Both the position numbers and the translations under genes were made by a program. A stretch of DNA of 64,000 nucleotides from DASPSM01 sp963800135 (GTDB taxonomy: Bacteria; Planctomycetota; Planctomycetia; Planctomycetales; Planctomycetaceae): contig CAWCZR010000007.1 in assembly GCA_963800135.1 (NCBI GenBank), forward strand, positions 496,001-560,000, in the 5' to 3' direction. A model generated the notes under the pieces. The model saw nothing but the letters and a program-made list of their open reading frames with translations, had not been told where the DNA came from and made no database searches. Shown piece after piece: positions 9,328-19,088 of the stretch (position 1 is the stretch's first letter; each line of letters begins with the position of its first letter).

Positions 9328-10143
9328 CTATCGGCGAAGATCGGGGCCCTTCTCGGAGTGGGGTTCGGTTCGAGTTTGCTGGCGGGTCGCTGGCTTGCTC
9401 GCGGTGCGCGTCTCGCCTCGGTTCTGAGTTCCGCCAGCCGGATGTGTTGGCCCTGCAGTGCGCACGACGCCGTTTTTCAGGATTGATTGTCCGTGCGGAC
9501 TGTGAAAGAACCGATGCACGCGTTCGAGGAACTCGCGATTGAGCTGCGCGAACTGGAGCAGCCGCGGCAACTGGCCGCACTGCGCGAACGTCATGTTCAC
9601 CTGCAGGATTCGCGAAACCGGATCGAAGATCGTGAGGCTTCGGGGAATCGCCACGAATCCGCTTGGGTTGGCGATCAGTACGTATTCGCCGGAACCCGCG
9701 ACAGAGAGGAGATCCTGCACAGTTCCAATCGGAACGCCACCCAACAGGAATGCGGTTGAACCGATGATGTGGCTGCCACGAATCAGATTCAGACTCGGGA
9801 CGCCGGGCACTGGGACCGATTGCACTCCTGGCACTGGAACCGGTTGGGCTCCAACGGGTGGGACGGGACCTGCTGGGACGGGTTGAACCGGCGCTGCCGG
9901 GAATGGTTGCACTGGAGCTGCTGGTGGCAGTTGCACTGGGGCCGTTGGAAGCGGTTGGACTGGAGCTGCTGGGAGCGGCTGCGGACTCTGTGGAAGGGAG
10001 CCCGGTGCTGGGGTCGGTTGCGAATCCGGTGGAATGGCAGGGGCTGCAGGGACCAGCACACATTGACCGAAGGAAACCGAAACCCCCGACAGGGCAAGGG
10101 AGCCGGCGAGTACCATCACAACGAGCGTACGAGCGGTCTTCAT
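9328..10143 (-). CDS. Secreted proline-rich repeat protein
   Basis: The product has 271 residues. It starts with a clear signal peptide (MKTARTLVVMVLAGSLALSG) followed by about eight tandem copies of a P-x-A-P-V-Q-P-(L/F/V) unit (about residues 45-105). A globular section follows (GSTAFLLGGVPIGTVQDLLSV, SLTIFDPVSRILQVNMTFAQ), then a basic Gln/Arg tail. No enzyme family was recognised. It lies 57 bases upstream of the WXXGXW gene on the same strand with a near-identical ribosome-binding context (AAGGAACGAACC before ATG), so the two are probably co-regulated surface proteins. Confidence 0.6.
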   Translation of the reverse strand: MKTARTLVVMVLAGSLALSGVSVSFGQCVLVPAAPAIPPDSQPTPAPGSLPQSPQPLPAAPVQPLPTAPVQLPPAAPVQPFPAAPVQPVPAGPVPPVGAQPVPVPGVQSVPVPGVPSLNLIRGSHIIGSTAFLLGGVPIGTVQDLLSVAGSGEYVLIANPSGFVAIPRSLTIFDPVSRILQVNMTFAQCGQLPRLLQFAQLNREFLERVHRFFHSPHGQSILKNGVVRTAGPTHPAGGTQNRGETRTASKPATRQQTRTEPHSEKGPDLRR

Positions 10144-10280
10144 GGTTCGTTCCTTACTTGCGATGCGTCAGATTCTGGCGGCCAGGAGATCGGTTGACGC
10201 TGTGCGATTAGAGGTTGGGATTACGTGGCGGATTCAAGCCGAGCCCGCCATAAAGCGACTTGAAGGCGGCGAGAGAACGA

Positions 10281-10319
10281 ATGCGCCCCGGGGACCGTCA
10301 ACCGTCCCCCGGGGCGCAT
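10281..10319 (-). terminator. Strong GC hairpin downstream of the 10.4-11.5 kb gene
   Basis: ATGCGCCCCGGGGAC pairs with a 16-base arm that has one extra G, giving a 15-bp stem around an 8-base loop. It begins about 40 bases after the stop of the minus-strand gene. There is no clear U run, so it may act as an mRNA 3' stabiliser or a Rho-independent-like stop. Confidence 0.5.
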
Positions 10320-10358
10320 CGCACCGTCGGACCGCTGCCAATTAGATACTTGGCGGTT

Positions 10359-11505
10359 TCAACGGGGAGCTCTGGCTTTCCGGGCGACAGCTGGTGATGC
10401 GGGCGTTGCGGGTGTGGTGTTGCTGCCGCTCCCACCTCTCGTCAGTTGGACCCACACCTCGTAGAAACCAGAATTGTCCCCGTACGCGACATCCCAAGCC
10501 AGGATGTAGGCGGTGCCGTTGGTTCCGCAAACGGCCGTGTTGTTCACGTGCTGGCCAAGGAAGAAAAAGGGGACCTGGCTTGCCACGTTGCGGTAGGGCG
10601 ACGGCAGAGTGCGCGCCTGACCCATGGCGGCCGGATTGCCTGCCCAGAATTGCCGATGGTCCGAATCAGCACTGTAAGTGAGTCCTTGATTTTGGGGCAT
10701 GCAGACGACGACACCCCCCTCCTGCAACGCATAACCATGCGTGTTGGGGTCAACGCCAAAGGGGTCGCGGAACTTTTCCGCAGCGCCCGTTCCTTGGAAG
10801 AGTGCCGCGAAATCCTTCCCTGTTTGTTCAATGGCCCCAACCGCACTATTCGCCCCCGATCCCGATCCGGATTTCCCCGGCGTCGGCGTCGGCGTCGCCG
10901 TCCCCTGCGTCGGCGTCGATCCCCCGCCTGCCCCGCCTGGCCCAAATAAAGCGACGGCGTCCGCCGCGCCATCGGCAATCAGGGTGATGATGCCGGCGAT
11001 GAGCGGGTTGCCCGTGTCTTTGGAGAAGGAACAGAGCCCCGTCGCGTTCACGACCTGCACAGTGTCTCCCTGCGCAAGACCGCTAATCGCGACGCCCGTC
11101 GGGTCGGCCGGGTTGAGGAAAAGGAGCAGCATACAGGACTGCTGCGAGCGGTCCCACGTGAATACGTTACCGTACCCCGCCGGTGGGCTCCCGATCACGG
11201 TGGTGGTCGAACCGGTCGCTTGAGCGGAGTCGGCTCTGATGGCCTGCATAGTTCGGGCCTTGCTATTGTGGAGCGCTTGCTTCAGTGACATGTATGTGGC
11301 CAGGCCGCTTGTCGAATAGGTTGCCGTCCCACCGGGCCGATTCACGGGCGCGGGGGTGTTACCAAGCGGGATGCGGGCCCTTGAGAATTGCCGACTGGAT
11401 CGCGTTGAAAGTCTTTTGGTCCGCGCAAACGCGCGTAGCCACGGCGAACGTCAAAGCGAACGCCAACCCTGCCACCGTGAAGTGATCGAGACGAAAGCGT
11501 TTCAT
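10359..11505 (-). CDS. Secreted protein of unknown function (one frame break)
   Basis: The ATG at 11505 (with AGAGAGGG upstream) gives a signal peptide (MKRFRLDHFTVAGLAFALTF, then ATRVCA). The first frame stops near 11364 just after PHPAW. The neighbouring frame reads RIPLGNTPAPVNRPGG and continues to 10359, so a one-base break near 11370-11385 is likely. The mature part (~330 residues) has a mixed alpha/beta-looking body, a Gly/Thr/Pro linker (TPTQGTATPTPTPGKSGSGS) and a second domain with CMPQNQGLTYSADSDHRQFW. It ends with a basic tail. No family was recognised. A 29-base element 47 bases upstream of the start is shared with the kinase gene promoter at 12.4 kb. Confidence 0.55.
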
Positions 11506-11552
11506 GGGACCCTCTCTGTGTTAGAACATTGAGTCTTCAGCCGCTCTAGCAA

Positions 11553-11581
11553 CAGTGCGTAATTCGATGTGAAACTCTGCA
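11553..11581 (-). promoter_or_regulatory. 29-bp shared upstream element, copy 1
   Basis: Read on the minus strand this begins TGCAGAGTTTCAC, has one variable base pair region, then CGAATTACGCACTG. It matches 12421-12449 on the plus strand at 28 of 29 positions. Each copy lies about 40-50 bases before a start codon and points toward that gene, and the two flank an ECF sigma gene. Position and orientation suggest a promoter or operator; the function is inferred. Confidence 0.55.
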
Positions 11582-11837
11582 GAGAAAAATTCGGCGGCCC
11601 AGAACTTCCAATCCTCACGCACTTGCCTGCCGAGTCGCGTGCTTGCGCCAGCCCGGCCTGGCCATTCAAACCAACCGTTCCTATCGCGGCGGGATCGTTG
11701 AACCGACGAAGCACGACTTAGGTCGGCGATAACGGCTTGGCGAAGGCTCTATGCAGTAGCGAACAAAGATGCCACTGATTGCCGGCGCGTATGCCTGTAC
11801 AATGAGGTTCCTGTGCACTTCGATTCGAGCCTCGCGC

Positions 11838-12395
11838 ATGAGCGATGTCACGCGAATTCTGTCGGCGATCGAACAGGGCGATCCTCAAGCGTCCGCGCAG
11901 CTTTTGCCGCTAGTCTACGAAGAACTCCGGCGACTGGCGGCACAGAAAATGGCGGATGAGGCACCGGGTCGAACGCTGCAGGCGACGGCCCTCGTGCACG
12001 AGGCTTATCTGAGGCTTGTCGATGGCGAAGAAGGCGGGCGTTGGAATAGTCGGGGCCATTTCTTTGCAGCCGCGGCCGAGGCGATGCGGCGGATTCTTGT
12101 CGAACAGGCCCGTCGTCGATGCGCTGCCAAACGAGGGGGTGCTGCCGGCCGTTGCGAACTGAGGGAATCTGCCATCACGGCTCCCGGTCCTGATGACCAG
12201 TTGCTAGCAGTCGATGAGGCTCTCGTGCGTCTCTCGGTTATTGATCCAGTAGCCGCCTCGGTTGTTAAGCTCCGCTACTTTGCCGGCATGAACATGAGCG
12301 AAGTCGCCGCCGCGCTGACCATGTCGGTTCGGACAGCACATGAAAACTGGGCTTACGCTCGTTCGTGGCTTCGCAAACAGATGCGTGAGGATTGA
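11838..12395 (+). CDS. ECF-type RNA polymerase sigma factor
   Basis: The product is 185 residues from ATG 11838 (MSDVTRILSAIEQGDPQA). It has the family signature of planctomycete/acidobacterial ECF-like sigmas: LLPLVYEELRRLAAQKM, TLQATALVHEAYLRLV and GHFFAAAAEAMRRILV in region 2. It continues with VKLRYFAGMNMSEVAAALTMSVRTAHENWAYARSWL in region 4 (helix-turn-helix that reads -35 elements). The upstream in-frame extension to 11769 lacks conservation and was not used. It is followed after 91 bases by a membrane Ser/Thr kinase, the usual partner arrangement in which the kinase is thought to control the sigma. No anti-sigma factor is present. Confidence 0.88.
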   Translation: MSDVTRILSAIEQGDPQASAQLLPLVYEELRRLAAQKMADEAPGRTLQATALVHEAYLRLVDGEEGGRWNSRGHFFAAAAEAMRRILVEQARRRCAAKRGGAAGRCELRESAITAPGPDDQLLAVDEALVRLSVIDPVAASVVKLRYFAGMNMSEVAAALTMSVRTAHENWAYARSWLRKQMRED

Positions 12396-12420
12396 AAATC
12401 TTCCTGTAGCGGAATTCTTG

Positions 12421-12449
12421 TGCAGAGTTTCACCTCGAATTACGCACTG
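12421..12449 (+). promoter_or_regulatory. 29-bp shared upstream element, copy 2
   Basis: This is the plus-strand partner of 11553-11581 with a single mismatch. It lies between the sigma gene stop (12395) and the kinase start (12487), 37 bases before the kinase ATG. Adjacent bases on the inner side (AAGAATTCCGC versus GAAAAATTCGGC) also resemble each other, so the shared unit may extend to about 40 bases. Confidence 0.55.
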
Positions 12450-12486
12450 TACGTTGCGGCAGCGTTGTATCGATGGCGCCCCGACC

Positions 12487-15400
12487 ATGAACGAGCGAGA
12501 GATTTTCACCAACGCCCTGAAGCGAGAGGCTGGAGATCGCGAGGTCTACCTTGCCCAAGCTTGCGGCGATGACGTCGCTTTGCGGAAACAGGTCGACGCT
12601 TTACTGGCAGAACATGTCCAGTTAGGGAGCTTTCTGGAATCTCCGCCGCCGGCCTTTGCCCGGACGGTCGATGACCCCCCCATCGCGCGCGACCCAATCG
12701 CGCTGGGCCCCGGCACGCGGATCGGTCCCTTCAAGCTCATAGAGCAGATCGGCGTGGGAGGGATGGGCGTGGTCTATGTGGCTGCGCAGAGCCATCCCGT
12801 CGCTCGGAAAGTGGCCCTGAAGCTCATCAAGCCAGGTCTCGACACGCGACAGGTCATCAACCGTTTTGACGCGGAGCGGCAAGCTTTGGCGTTGATGGAC
12901 CATCCCAACATCGCCAAGGTCTTTGATGCGGGCTCGACAGAGTCCGGCCAGCCCTATTTCGTGATGGAGCTCGTCAACGGAGTCCCGATCACTGAATACT
13001 GCGACAGCCATCGGCTGACACCTCGCGACAGACTGGAGTTGTTTCTTCCAGTGTGCCAAGCACTTCAGCATGCCCATCAAAAAGGGATCATCCATCGGGA
13101 CTTAAAACCCTCGAACGTGCTTGTCACGCAATACGACGCCAAGCCGGTGCCGAAGGTCATCGACTTCGGTGTGGCCAAGGCTACTGGACCGAAGCTGACG
13201 GAGGAGACACTGTACACGGGATTCGGCGCTCTTGTGGGGACTCTGGAATATATGAGCCCCGAACAGGCCGTGCAGAATCAGTTGGATGTTGACACCCGCA
13301 GTGACATCTACAGCCTGGGAGTTCTGCTCTACGAACTTCTCACCGGGTCGACACCGCTTGACCACAAGCGGGCGAACAGAGCAGCACTCCTGGAACTGCT
13401 GCGTATCATCAAGGAAGAGGAACCTCCCAAGCCGAGCACGCGACTGTCCAGCACAGACGAACTGCCCAGCGTTGCCGCCAATCGCGGTCTCGATCCGAAG
13501 AAATTGAGCATCCTCGTCCGGGGGGACCTCGACTGGATCGTCATGAAGGCGCTCGAGAAGGACCGGACGCGGCGGTACGAGACCGCCAACGCACTGGCTC
13601 GTGATCTTCAGCGCCACTTGGCGGATGAAGTGGTGGAGGCCCGGCCCCCGTCGGCGAACTATCGGCTACGGAAATTCGTCCGGCGGAACCGTGGGCTGGT
13701 CGTCGCGGTGGCGCTCATCACACTAGCCCTGGTCGGCGGCGTGGTGGGGACGACTTGGGGAATCATCCGAGCGGCCGCACGAGCCGAAGGCGAGCGACTC
13801 GCCAAGCTCGACGCCGACGCCCAGAGAATTAAGGCCGTAGCAGCGAACGAGCAGGCACAGAAAGCGCGCGATCGGGCTGAGAGGCGTTTTGAGCTGGCTG
13901 TCGAGGCGATCGAAAGCTTCCGCTCGATGGTCGACGGGAATCTTGACGTCAAAAATCGGCCGGAAAACGAAACATTGCGCAAGGCCTTTCTGCAGGCGCC
14001 TCTGGCCTATTATCAAAAACTGCGCGATGAGCTGCGAGGTGGCGGAGACGCCGGACCCGAGGTACGCGCGCAGCTTGCCGCGCGTACCTTAACCTTGCGT
14101 CACTCAACCGTGAGATTGGCTCGCAGGCCGACGCTCTGGAGGCATACGACAACGCGACGACTCTGTTTGAGCGGTTGTTTCATGAGGCGCCGACCGCGCA
14201 AATTCCCCGGTATCGTGTGCAACTCGCCCGTGCGCTCGGCGAACGAGGAGCGTTGCAATCCGTCAGCAAGGATCAGATCGCCGCGGCGGTTGACTCCCTG
14301 CACCGCAGCCAGGAACTGCAGGAAGCCGCAATCCGTGAAAACGCCGACGACCTGAACGCGCGCAAGAGCCTTGTGCTTGTGCTGACCAATCTGGCCGTCC
14401 TCGAAGGACGCAGAGGACAGGTCCCGTCCGCGCTCGACCTGCTTAAGATGAGCCGGAGTGTGCTCGAAGAGGGTCGCCGGCGGGCGCCGGAGGACGTCGG
14501 CCTGCGAACATTGCTGGCCGAAGCCCACCTGCAGACTTGCTCCATTCTTGAAGAGCATCGAACGCAGCTGAAGGAGGCACAGGCTTCGGCACAGGCGGCG
14601 CGAAAAATCCTCGAGCCGCTTGCCCTGGCGCACCCGGATTCAGTGGAGTGCCGACTGCAACTCTCCGAGGCCTACATGAATCTTGGACGAATCAGCCAGC
14701 GTCAGGGTGCGCAGGATCGGGCATTCGAGCTTTTCGCCAAGCAAGTCGCGACCATCGATGAGCTGGTTCGCTTGCGGCCCACCCGCAACGGATTCAAGCA
14801 CTCTCAAGCCATAGCGCTGTCCGAGCTGGCTTCCGCCGAATATAGGCTTGGACGCGGCGAAGCCATGGTCAATCTTCAAAAGGCGACCGATCTGGCAAGC
14901 GTGCTGGTCCGCGATAATCCGACGAATGCAGCGTACAAAAGGACCCTGAGCTCCTTGGGGCTTCGCCGTGCTTATGTGCTTCACTCCACAGGTCGGACCA
15001 AGGAAGCGTTGGCGGCGGAGGAATCCAGCGCTGCTCTCTTGGAGGAGATATTACGAGCCGGCCGCGAGGAGTTAGGGACGCTCAAAGACGTTGCTGGAGT
15101 CCATTACAACTGTGCGATTCTCAGCAGAGAGCTGGGCCAACTCGATCGGGCTGAGGCTGAGTACGCAAGGGCACTGGACCTTCGCCAGCGCCTCGCACAA
15201 CAGCACCCAGACGATCCGTGGATCGCCGAAACGGTGGCGACGACTCTCGCAAATATCGGTGTCTGTCAGGAGGACCGAAATCACCTGACTGAGGCGCGAG
15301 ACACCTATGAGAAAGCGGCAAACCTCTTGCAGAAGCTTGCCACGGCCCACCCGGACGACGCGGACACTCAAAACCACTTCACGCGAGCCCGGCAGAATCT

Positions 15401-16051
15401 TGGGAAGGTGCTGACGAAACTGGGCAAGCCCCAGGAGGCCCTAGTTCCCCTTCTCGCGGCACAAGAAGCCAGCGACGCCTTGCGCGGAGCCACCCGGGCG
15501 TGGTGGAGTACGAGGACGACGTTGCCCGAGGCTGGCAATGTCTCGCTGGCGCACTCGCGAAACTGGTCCGGACTACCGATGCGGCGCAAGCCTACGCGCA
15601 AGCGATCCGCACTCGTGAGCAGACATTCAAGGCCCATCCCAGTGACACTCACAACTTCGACAAGCTTTTTGCTCTGTTCAAAGAACGGGGCGACTTCGAA
15701 CGCGCGAGCAATCAGGCTACGGCCGCTGTGGCGTCCTTCCAAAGTGCGATCAAGCTTATCGAGGGGCGGTCGTCCGTGGCCGCCGACCAGCTCTACGATC
15801 TTGCGGCCGTCCACGCAAAGCTCTCGACGATGGCGAGCGAAAGCGGTGCGGGATTGAAGGCCGACGAGGCCCGCGTCGAAGCCGACAAAGCGATGGCGTC
15901 CCTCAATCGAGCAGTGTCTACCGGCTTCCGCAAATTCGAGCAAATCCGCAAAGACCCGGATTTCGACACCCTTCGGAACCGCGACGATTTCAAAAAGCTG
16001 CTCGAGCGATTGAAGTCGTCAGTGCCAGCGTCGTCCGCCCCGGCGGATTGA
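12487..16051 (+). CDS. Transmembrane Ser/Thr protein kinase with C-terminal TPR region (two frame breaks)
   Basis: ATG 12487 (MNEREIFTNALKREAGDR) opens the planctomycete N-terminal cap. The kinase domain follows: Gly loop IGVGGMG (residues 88-94), VALK lysine 112, catalytic HRDLKPSN (203-210), DFG 226-228 and SPEQ. All catalytic residues are present. A single membrane helix (about 403-427) precedes a periplasmic region of helical repeats: RALGERGAL, LVLTNLAVLEGRRGQ, NIGVCQEDRNHLTEARDTYEKA and similar TPR-like units to the end. Frame breaks near 14080 (after GPEVRAQLAAR) and near 15490 (before HPGVVEYEDDVARG) split it; homology runs through both. It follows an ECF sigma gene and has the shared 29-bp element upstream. 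The likely role is a sensor kinase for the sigma factor. Confidence 0.85.
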
Positions 16052-16229
16052 CGCAACGAACTCGGAGCGATTGAGGGAAATAGGTGTCCAAGGTCAGGTC
16101 AATCCGAGATCGTTTTGCTAGTCGCAATCCCAGAATCCCGACCGTTTTTTGGGGATGCCGAATATCGACCGTTAAATGGTGGTGTGGTCGCGTCACCGGC
16201 TCTCTGTAGTTCCCGACGCACGAACGAGG

Positions 16230-16714
16230 CTACGGAATCAACTCGGGATCGACGAGGCAGGTAATCGTCCATAGGCCGTTCTGAAACTGCATGGCGACCA
16301 GTCCCGCCGCCTCGACCTGGACGACAGCGCGATTCGCATCGCAGACAACCAGCTGACTCACAAGGCGCCCAAGAAGGGAAGGTGCCCGACAATCATCAGC
16401 CTGTGATCTGTGGCCGCCAATGAGTCGGCGAGTGGGCGCACGTCATCGTCAGGACCGAGTCCGCGCCGGACGGTCGCGCCCTTTGCCGGCATCAGGTAGT
16501 CGGCGAGAATTTCTGCCGTCTGTTCGGCCCGCAACTTTCCGCTGTGCAGGACTTCATCCGGTCGGATGTCGGCGGCCGCGGCCCACCGGGCAAGCCGCTC
16601 GACGGCTAGCCAGCCCGCCTGGGTCAATGGCCGGGAAGGGTCCATCTCCACGGAGACGGCCTCACCGTGCCGGTCGAGGTATGCGATCTTCCGCTGGGTG
16701 TCGGTCGTGGCCAC
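16230..16714 (-). CDS. sixA: SixA-like phosphohistidine phosphatase (one frame break)
   Basis: The product starts MATTDTQRKIAYLDRHGEA, with the RHG catalytic motif of histidine phosphatases. It has HSGKLRAEQTAEILADYL and a second histidine in MIVGHLPFL, as in SixA. The first frame stops at 16358 right after GHLPFLGAL. Shifting one base near 16370 continues LVSQLVVCDANRAVVQVE and QNGLWTITCLVDPELIP to a stop at 16230, giving about 161 residues, the normal SixA length. SixA removes phosphate from histidine in phosphorelay domains. It is transcribed convergently with the upstream kinase gene; no His phosphotransfer protein is in view. Confidence 0.75.
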
Positions 16715-16741
16715 GGTTCGACGCCTCCGTTCCTTGCCATC

Positions 16742-17101
16742 TCACGAACTGCTCTTTCTTGCGGAGCCGCGGAGTCGTCGCGGCAGCGTGGTTTGACCAT
16801 CGGACAACAATGGCACTTCGCCAGCGGAATCGACTTCGAGGAGAAAACCGTAGCGCTTACATTTGTCGGCGAGCGCCTCGATCACGGTCTGTGCCTGCAT
16901 TGGCGTGCGGAAAATCGAAGCCTCATTGCGAACGCCGAAGATACAACGCGTCTCCGGCCGCGAAGGCGTCACCCACAATTCGGCTCCCGAGGCACTAACT
17001 GCTTTCACGACGTAGCCCATACCGGTGCGCTCCGGTTTGACAACGACAGATCGAGCACTGTCCACGGCGCTCAGCATGTGCGGGAACGAGGGCCGATGCA
17101 A
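16742..17101 (-). CDS. Hypothetical protein, about 110 residues
   Basis: The open frame has a reasonable protein-like composition (GMGYVVKAVSASGAELWVT, RNEASIFRTPMQAQTVIEAL). It looks like a small alpha/beta domain that could start at ATG 17077 (MLSAVDSARSV). No family was recognised. It lies 28 bases upstream of the SixA-like gene on the same strand and could be co-transcribed. Low confidence because the opposite strand is also open here. Confidence 0.35.
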   Translation of the reverse strand: MHRPSFPHMLSAVDSARSVVVKPERTGMGYVVKAVSASGAELWVTPSRPETRCIFGVRNEASIFRTPMQAQTVIEALADKCKRYGFLLEVDSAGEVPLLSDGQTTLPRRLRGSARKSSS

Positions 17102-17319
17102 GAAAAATCAGTGACTGGACTTCGACGACTGCCGTTTTTCGCGTCGCCAACTCTCACGGCGGAACCGGGGCCGGTCCAGAATCTCAACCGTTTCTTGCCA
17201 TTCCGGTTAATCGACCCAATTGCGGGAATTGCGCATCATCTCATTGCGCCCTGTCCGGCTTCGGACAGCCATCCTGTCAGCGACACGCCCTTTGAGTCCC
17301 AGAAACTCGTGGAATCCGA

Positions 17320-17493
17320 GACGCTGATCGTCAGAAGCAGGACAAGGTTAAGGCCCGATCTGGCCAAACTTCGCTATTTCGCGGGTCGGTCGACACCGCA
17401 AGCTTTCGAAGCACTCGTCATCTCTTCGATAACGGCTGATCGCCATTGGGCTTACGCTCCAGCGTGGCTCTGCACCGAGCTGGAACGGACTGA
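17320..17493 (+). pseudogene. Decayed ECF sigma factor, region 4 remnant
   Basis: The translation LAKLRYFAGRSTPQAFEALV, then SITADRHWAYAPAWLCTELER, is clearly a version of the region-4 end of the sigma factor at 18434 (VELRYFAGLTGDQAAEVLGLSKSTADRYWAYSRAWL). Just upstream DKVKA is in another frame, so there is also a slip near 17355. No region 2 remains. This is a dead copy lying between two live sigma/kinase modules. Confidence 0.65.
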
Positions 17494-17738
17494 AAACGCC
17501 CAGGCCGACTGGAGATTTCTCGCGGGAATTTGTCGCGAATTGTGGGGTGATTTCGTCGCCGATTCCGCTCTGTTCTTTGGAGACACAGGAATTATCGAGG
17601 CCGAAGTTCCCTGGAACGAACGAACGATTCTTCTTGGCGTTCACACACGGCGGACGCCCGAAGCGACCTGCGGTCTCGATCTGAGTTCGGCGTCAATTTG
17701 CGATACCTTGCGTTCCCAGCCTGTAAGGGGAAAGGCTA

Positions 17739-18254
17739 ATGCGACAAGCAACCCCTGAACTTTCACTCGCCCTACTTCCAACCCGAGTTGTGGGGCATCT
17801 CTCGAAGTGGGCCTTGCGGGCATTGATCCTGGTCGGAGTCCAGCTTGCCCTGGTCGGTCAGGCGGCGGCGGCACCCGTGGTGTTCACGGCGTCTGGGGAG
17901 TTCGAGAATGGTTGGGAGTTGTCCGGGACCGTCACGATTGATACTGCCACGGGCAAGGTGCTTTCCGCGGATTTGAGTGTCACCGACGGTTCCGTCGTGC
18001 AGTTCGTCTTTGACAAAGTCTCGCATGTGGTCGACTACTCTTATCGCGGGCCAGTTATTGGGATCGGGATTACCGAAGGGCCCATCGTTCCAATTCTCGG
18101 CATCACCGTGCCTGGAAAGTCTCTGGTGGGATACAACGGCTCGTCAATCCTGACGTCCGGCTATGAGTTACTGTCGTACATCGAAATCGGGGCGGGGTTA
18201 AACTATGTCGACACGCTCCCCTTAAATTTCGGCTCTTTGGAGCCGACTAAGTAA
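17739..18254 (+). CDS. Secreted protein of unknown function, 171 residues
   Basis: The product has a long N-terminal leader ending in a hydrophobic stretch (ALRALILVGVQLALVGQAAAA), consistent with a signal peptide cleaved after AAA. The mature part (VVFTASGEFENGWELSGTVTIDTATGKVLSADLSV) reads as a beta-rich domain resembling the N-terminal region of PEP-CTERM-type secreted proteins. No C-terminal sorting signal (PEP plus hydrophobic tail) is present, so that comparison is only loose. It is followed after 179 bases by an ECF sigma gene. Confidence 0.6.
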   Translation: MRQATPELSLALLPTRVVGHLSKWALRALILVGVQLALVGQAAAAPVVFTASGEFENGWELSGTVTIDTATGKVLSADLSVTDGSVVQFVFDKVSHVVDYSYRGPVIGIGITEGPIVPILGITVPGKSLVGYNGSSILTSGYELLSYIEIGAGLNYVDTLPLNFGSLEPTK

Positions 18255-18433
18255 CCGACTTCCGTGACTGCACCGCGAGACATGGTCATTCTGCCAATCG
18301 GCGGCAGAAAGCCAACGTTTTCCCGGGACAGATCTCATCAGACTTCCGCGGGCGCGGGCCGCGTTGGAGTGGATTCGGGAAGTCGGATGCGGCTATGCTC
18401 ACGGATCCCTTTGGGGGTTCCACCGGAACCCGT

Positions 18434-18994
18434 ATGAGCGATGTGACGCAAATTCTGTTCGCAATCGAGCAAGGCGATTCGCGAGCCGCCGAACGGCTGT
18501 TACCGCTGGTCTATGAAGAGCTGCGGCGACTGGCTGGGCACAAGTTGGCCCAAGAGAATCCTGGCCAGACGCTGCAAGCGACGGCCCTCGTCCACGAGGC
18601 TTATCTCCGGCTGGTCGGGACCGAAACGCCTCGGCTCTACCGGGATCGCGCGCACTTCTTTACGGCTGCGGCCACTGCGATGCGCCGCATTTTGATCGAT
18701 TACGCTCGCCACAAGAAGGCGGACAAGCGCGGCGGACAACTCCGGCGGGAACCTTTGAGCGATCTTGCCGACGTGGAGACGGACGACGACGTGCTTCTGG
18801 CTTTGAGTGAGGCCATGCAGAAGTTGGCCGCCCAGGATCCGCTCAAGGCACAACTGGTCGAGCTGCGGTATTTCGCTGGACTTACTGGAGATCAGGCGGC
18901 CGAGGTCTTGGGCCTCTCCAAAAGCACGGCTGACCGCTACTGGGCGTATTCACGGGCTTGGCTGCAGGCCGAGGTCCGTGGCCAACTCAGTTAG
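18434..18994 (+). CDS. ECF-type RNA polymerase sigma factor (second copy)
   Basis: The product is 186 residues from ATG 18434 (MSDVTQILFAIEQGDSRA). It is the same subfamily as the 11.8-kb gene: LLPLVYEELRRLAGHKL, TLQATALVHEAYLRLVG, AHFFTAAATAMRRILIDYARHKKADKRG, and region 4 ELRYFAGLTGDQAAEVLGLSKSTADRYWAYSRAWL. It is complete with no frame break. It is followed after 94 bases by a WD40 kinase. This repeated order (sigma then kinase) argues for a functional pair. Confidence 0.9.
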   Translation: MSDVTQILFAIEQGDSRAAERLLPLVYEELRRLAGHKLAQENPGQTLQATALVHEAYLRLVGTETPRLYRDRAHFFTAAATAMRRILIDYARHKKADKRGGQLRREPLSDLADVETDDDVLLALSEAMQKLAAQDPLKAQLVELRYFAGLTGDQAAEVLGLSKSTADRYWAYSRAWLQAEVRGQLS

Positions 18995-19088
18995 CACGGC
19001 GTCGAATTTGTTTTCCGGGACGGCTGGTGCCGGGCGCCTTGTTTGTCGCTTGTCTTAAAAAGAGGCTTCCAACAGTCAGAACGGGGCC

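Noticed and set aside
8927..10063. 378-codon minus-strand frame
   Set aside because: Overlaps the proline-repeat gene in another frame; Arg/Ser/Pro-rich shadow without a signal peptide.
17177..17195. AATCTCAACCGTTTCT shared with about 23848
   Set aside because: A 16-base match in 64 kb is close to chance expectation and neither copy has a consistent position relative to a gene.
16667..17758. 363-codon plus-strand frame
   Set aside because: Only a short part (about 17350-17493) is meaningful, as a decayed sigma factor; the rest is antisense to the SixA-like and hypothetical genes.
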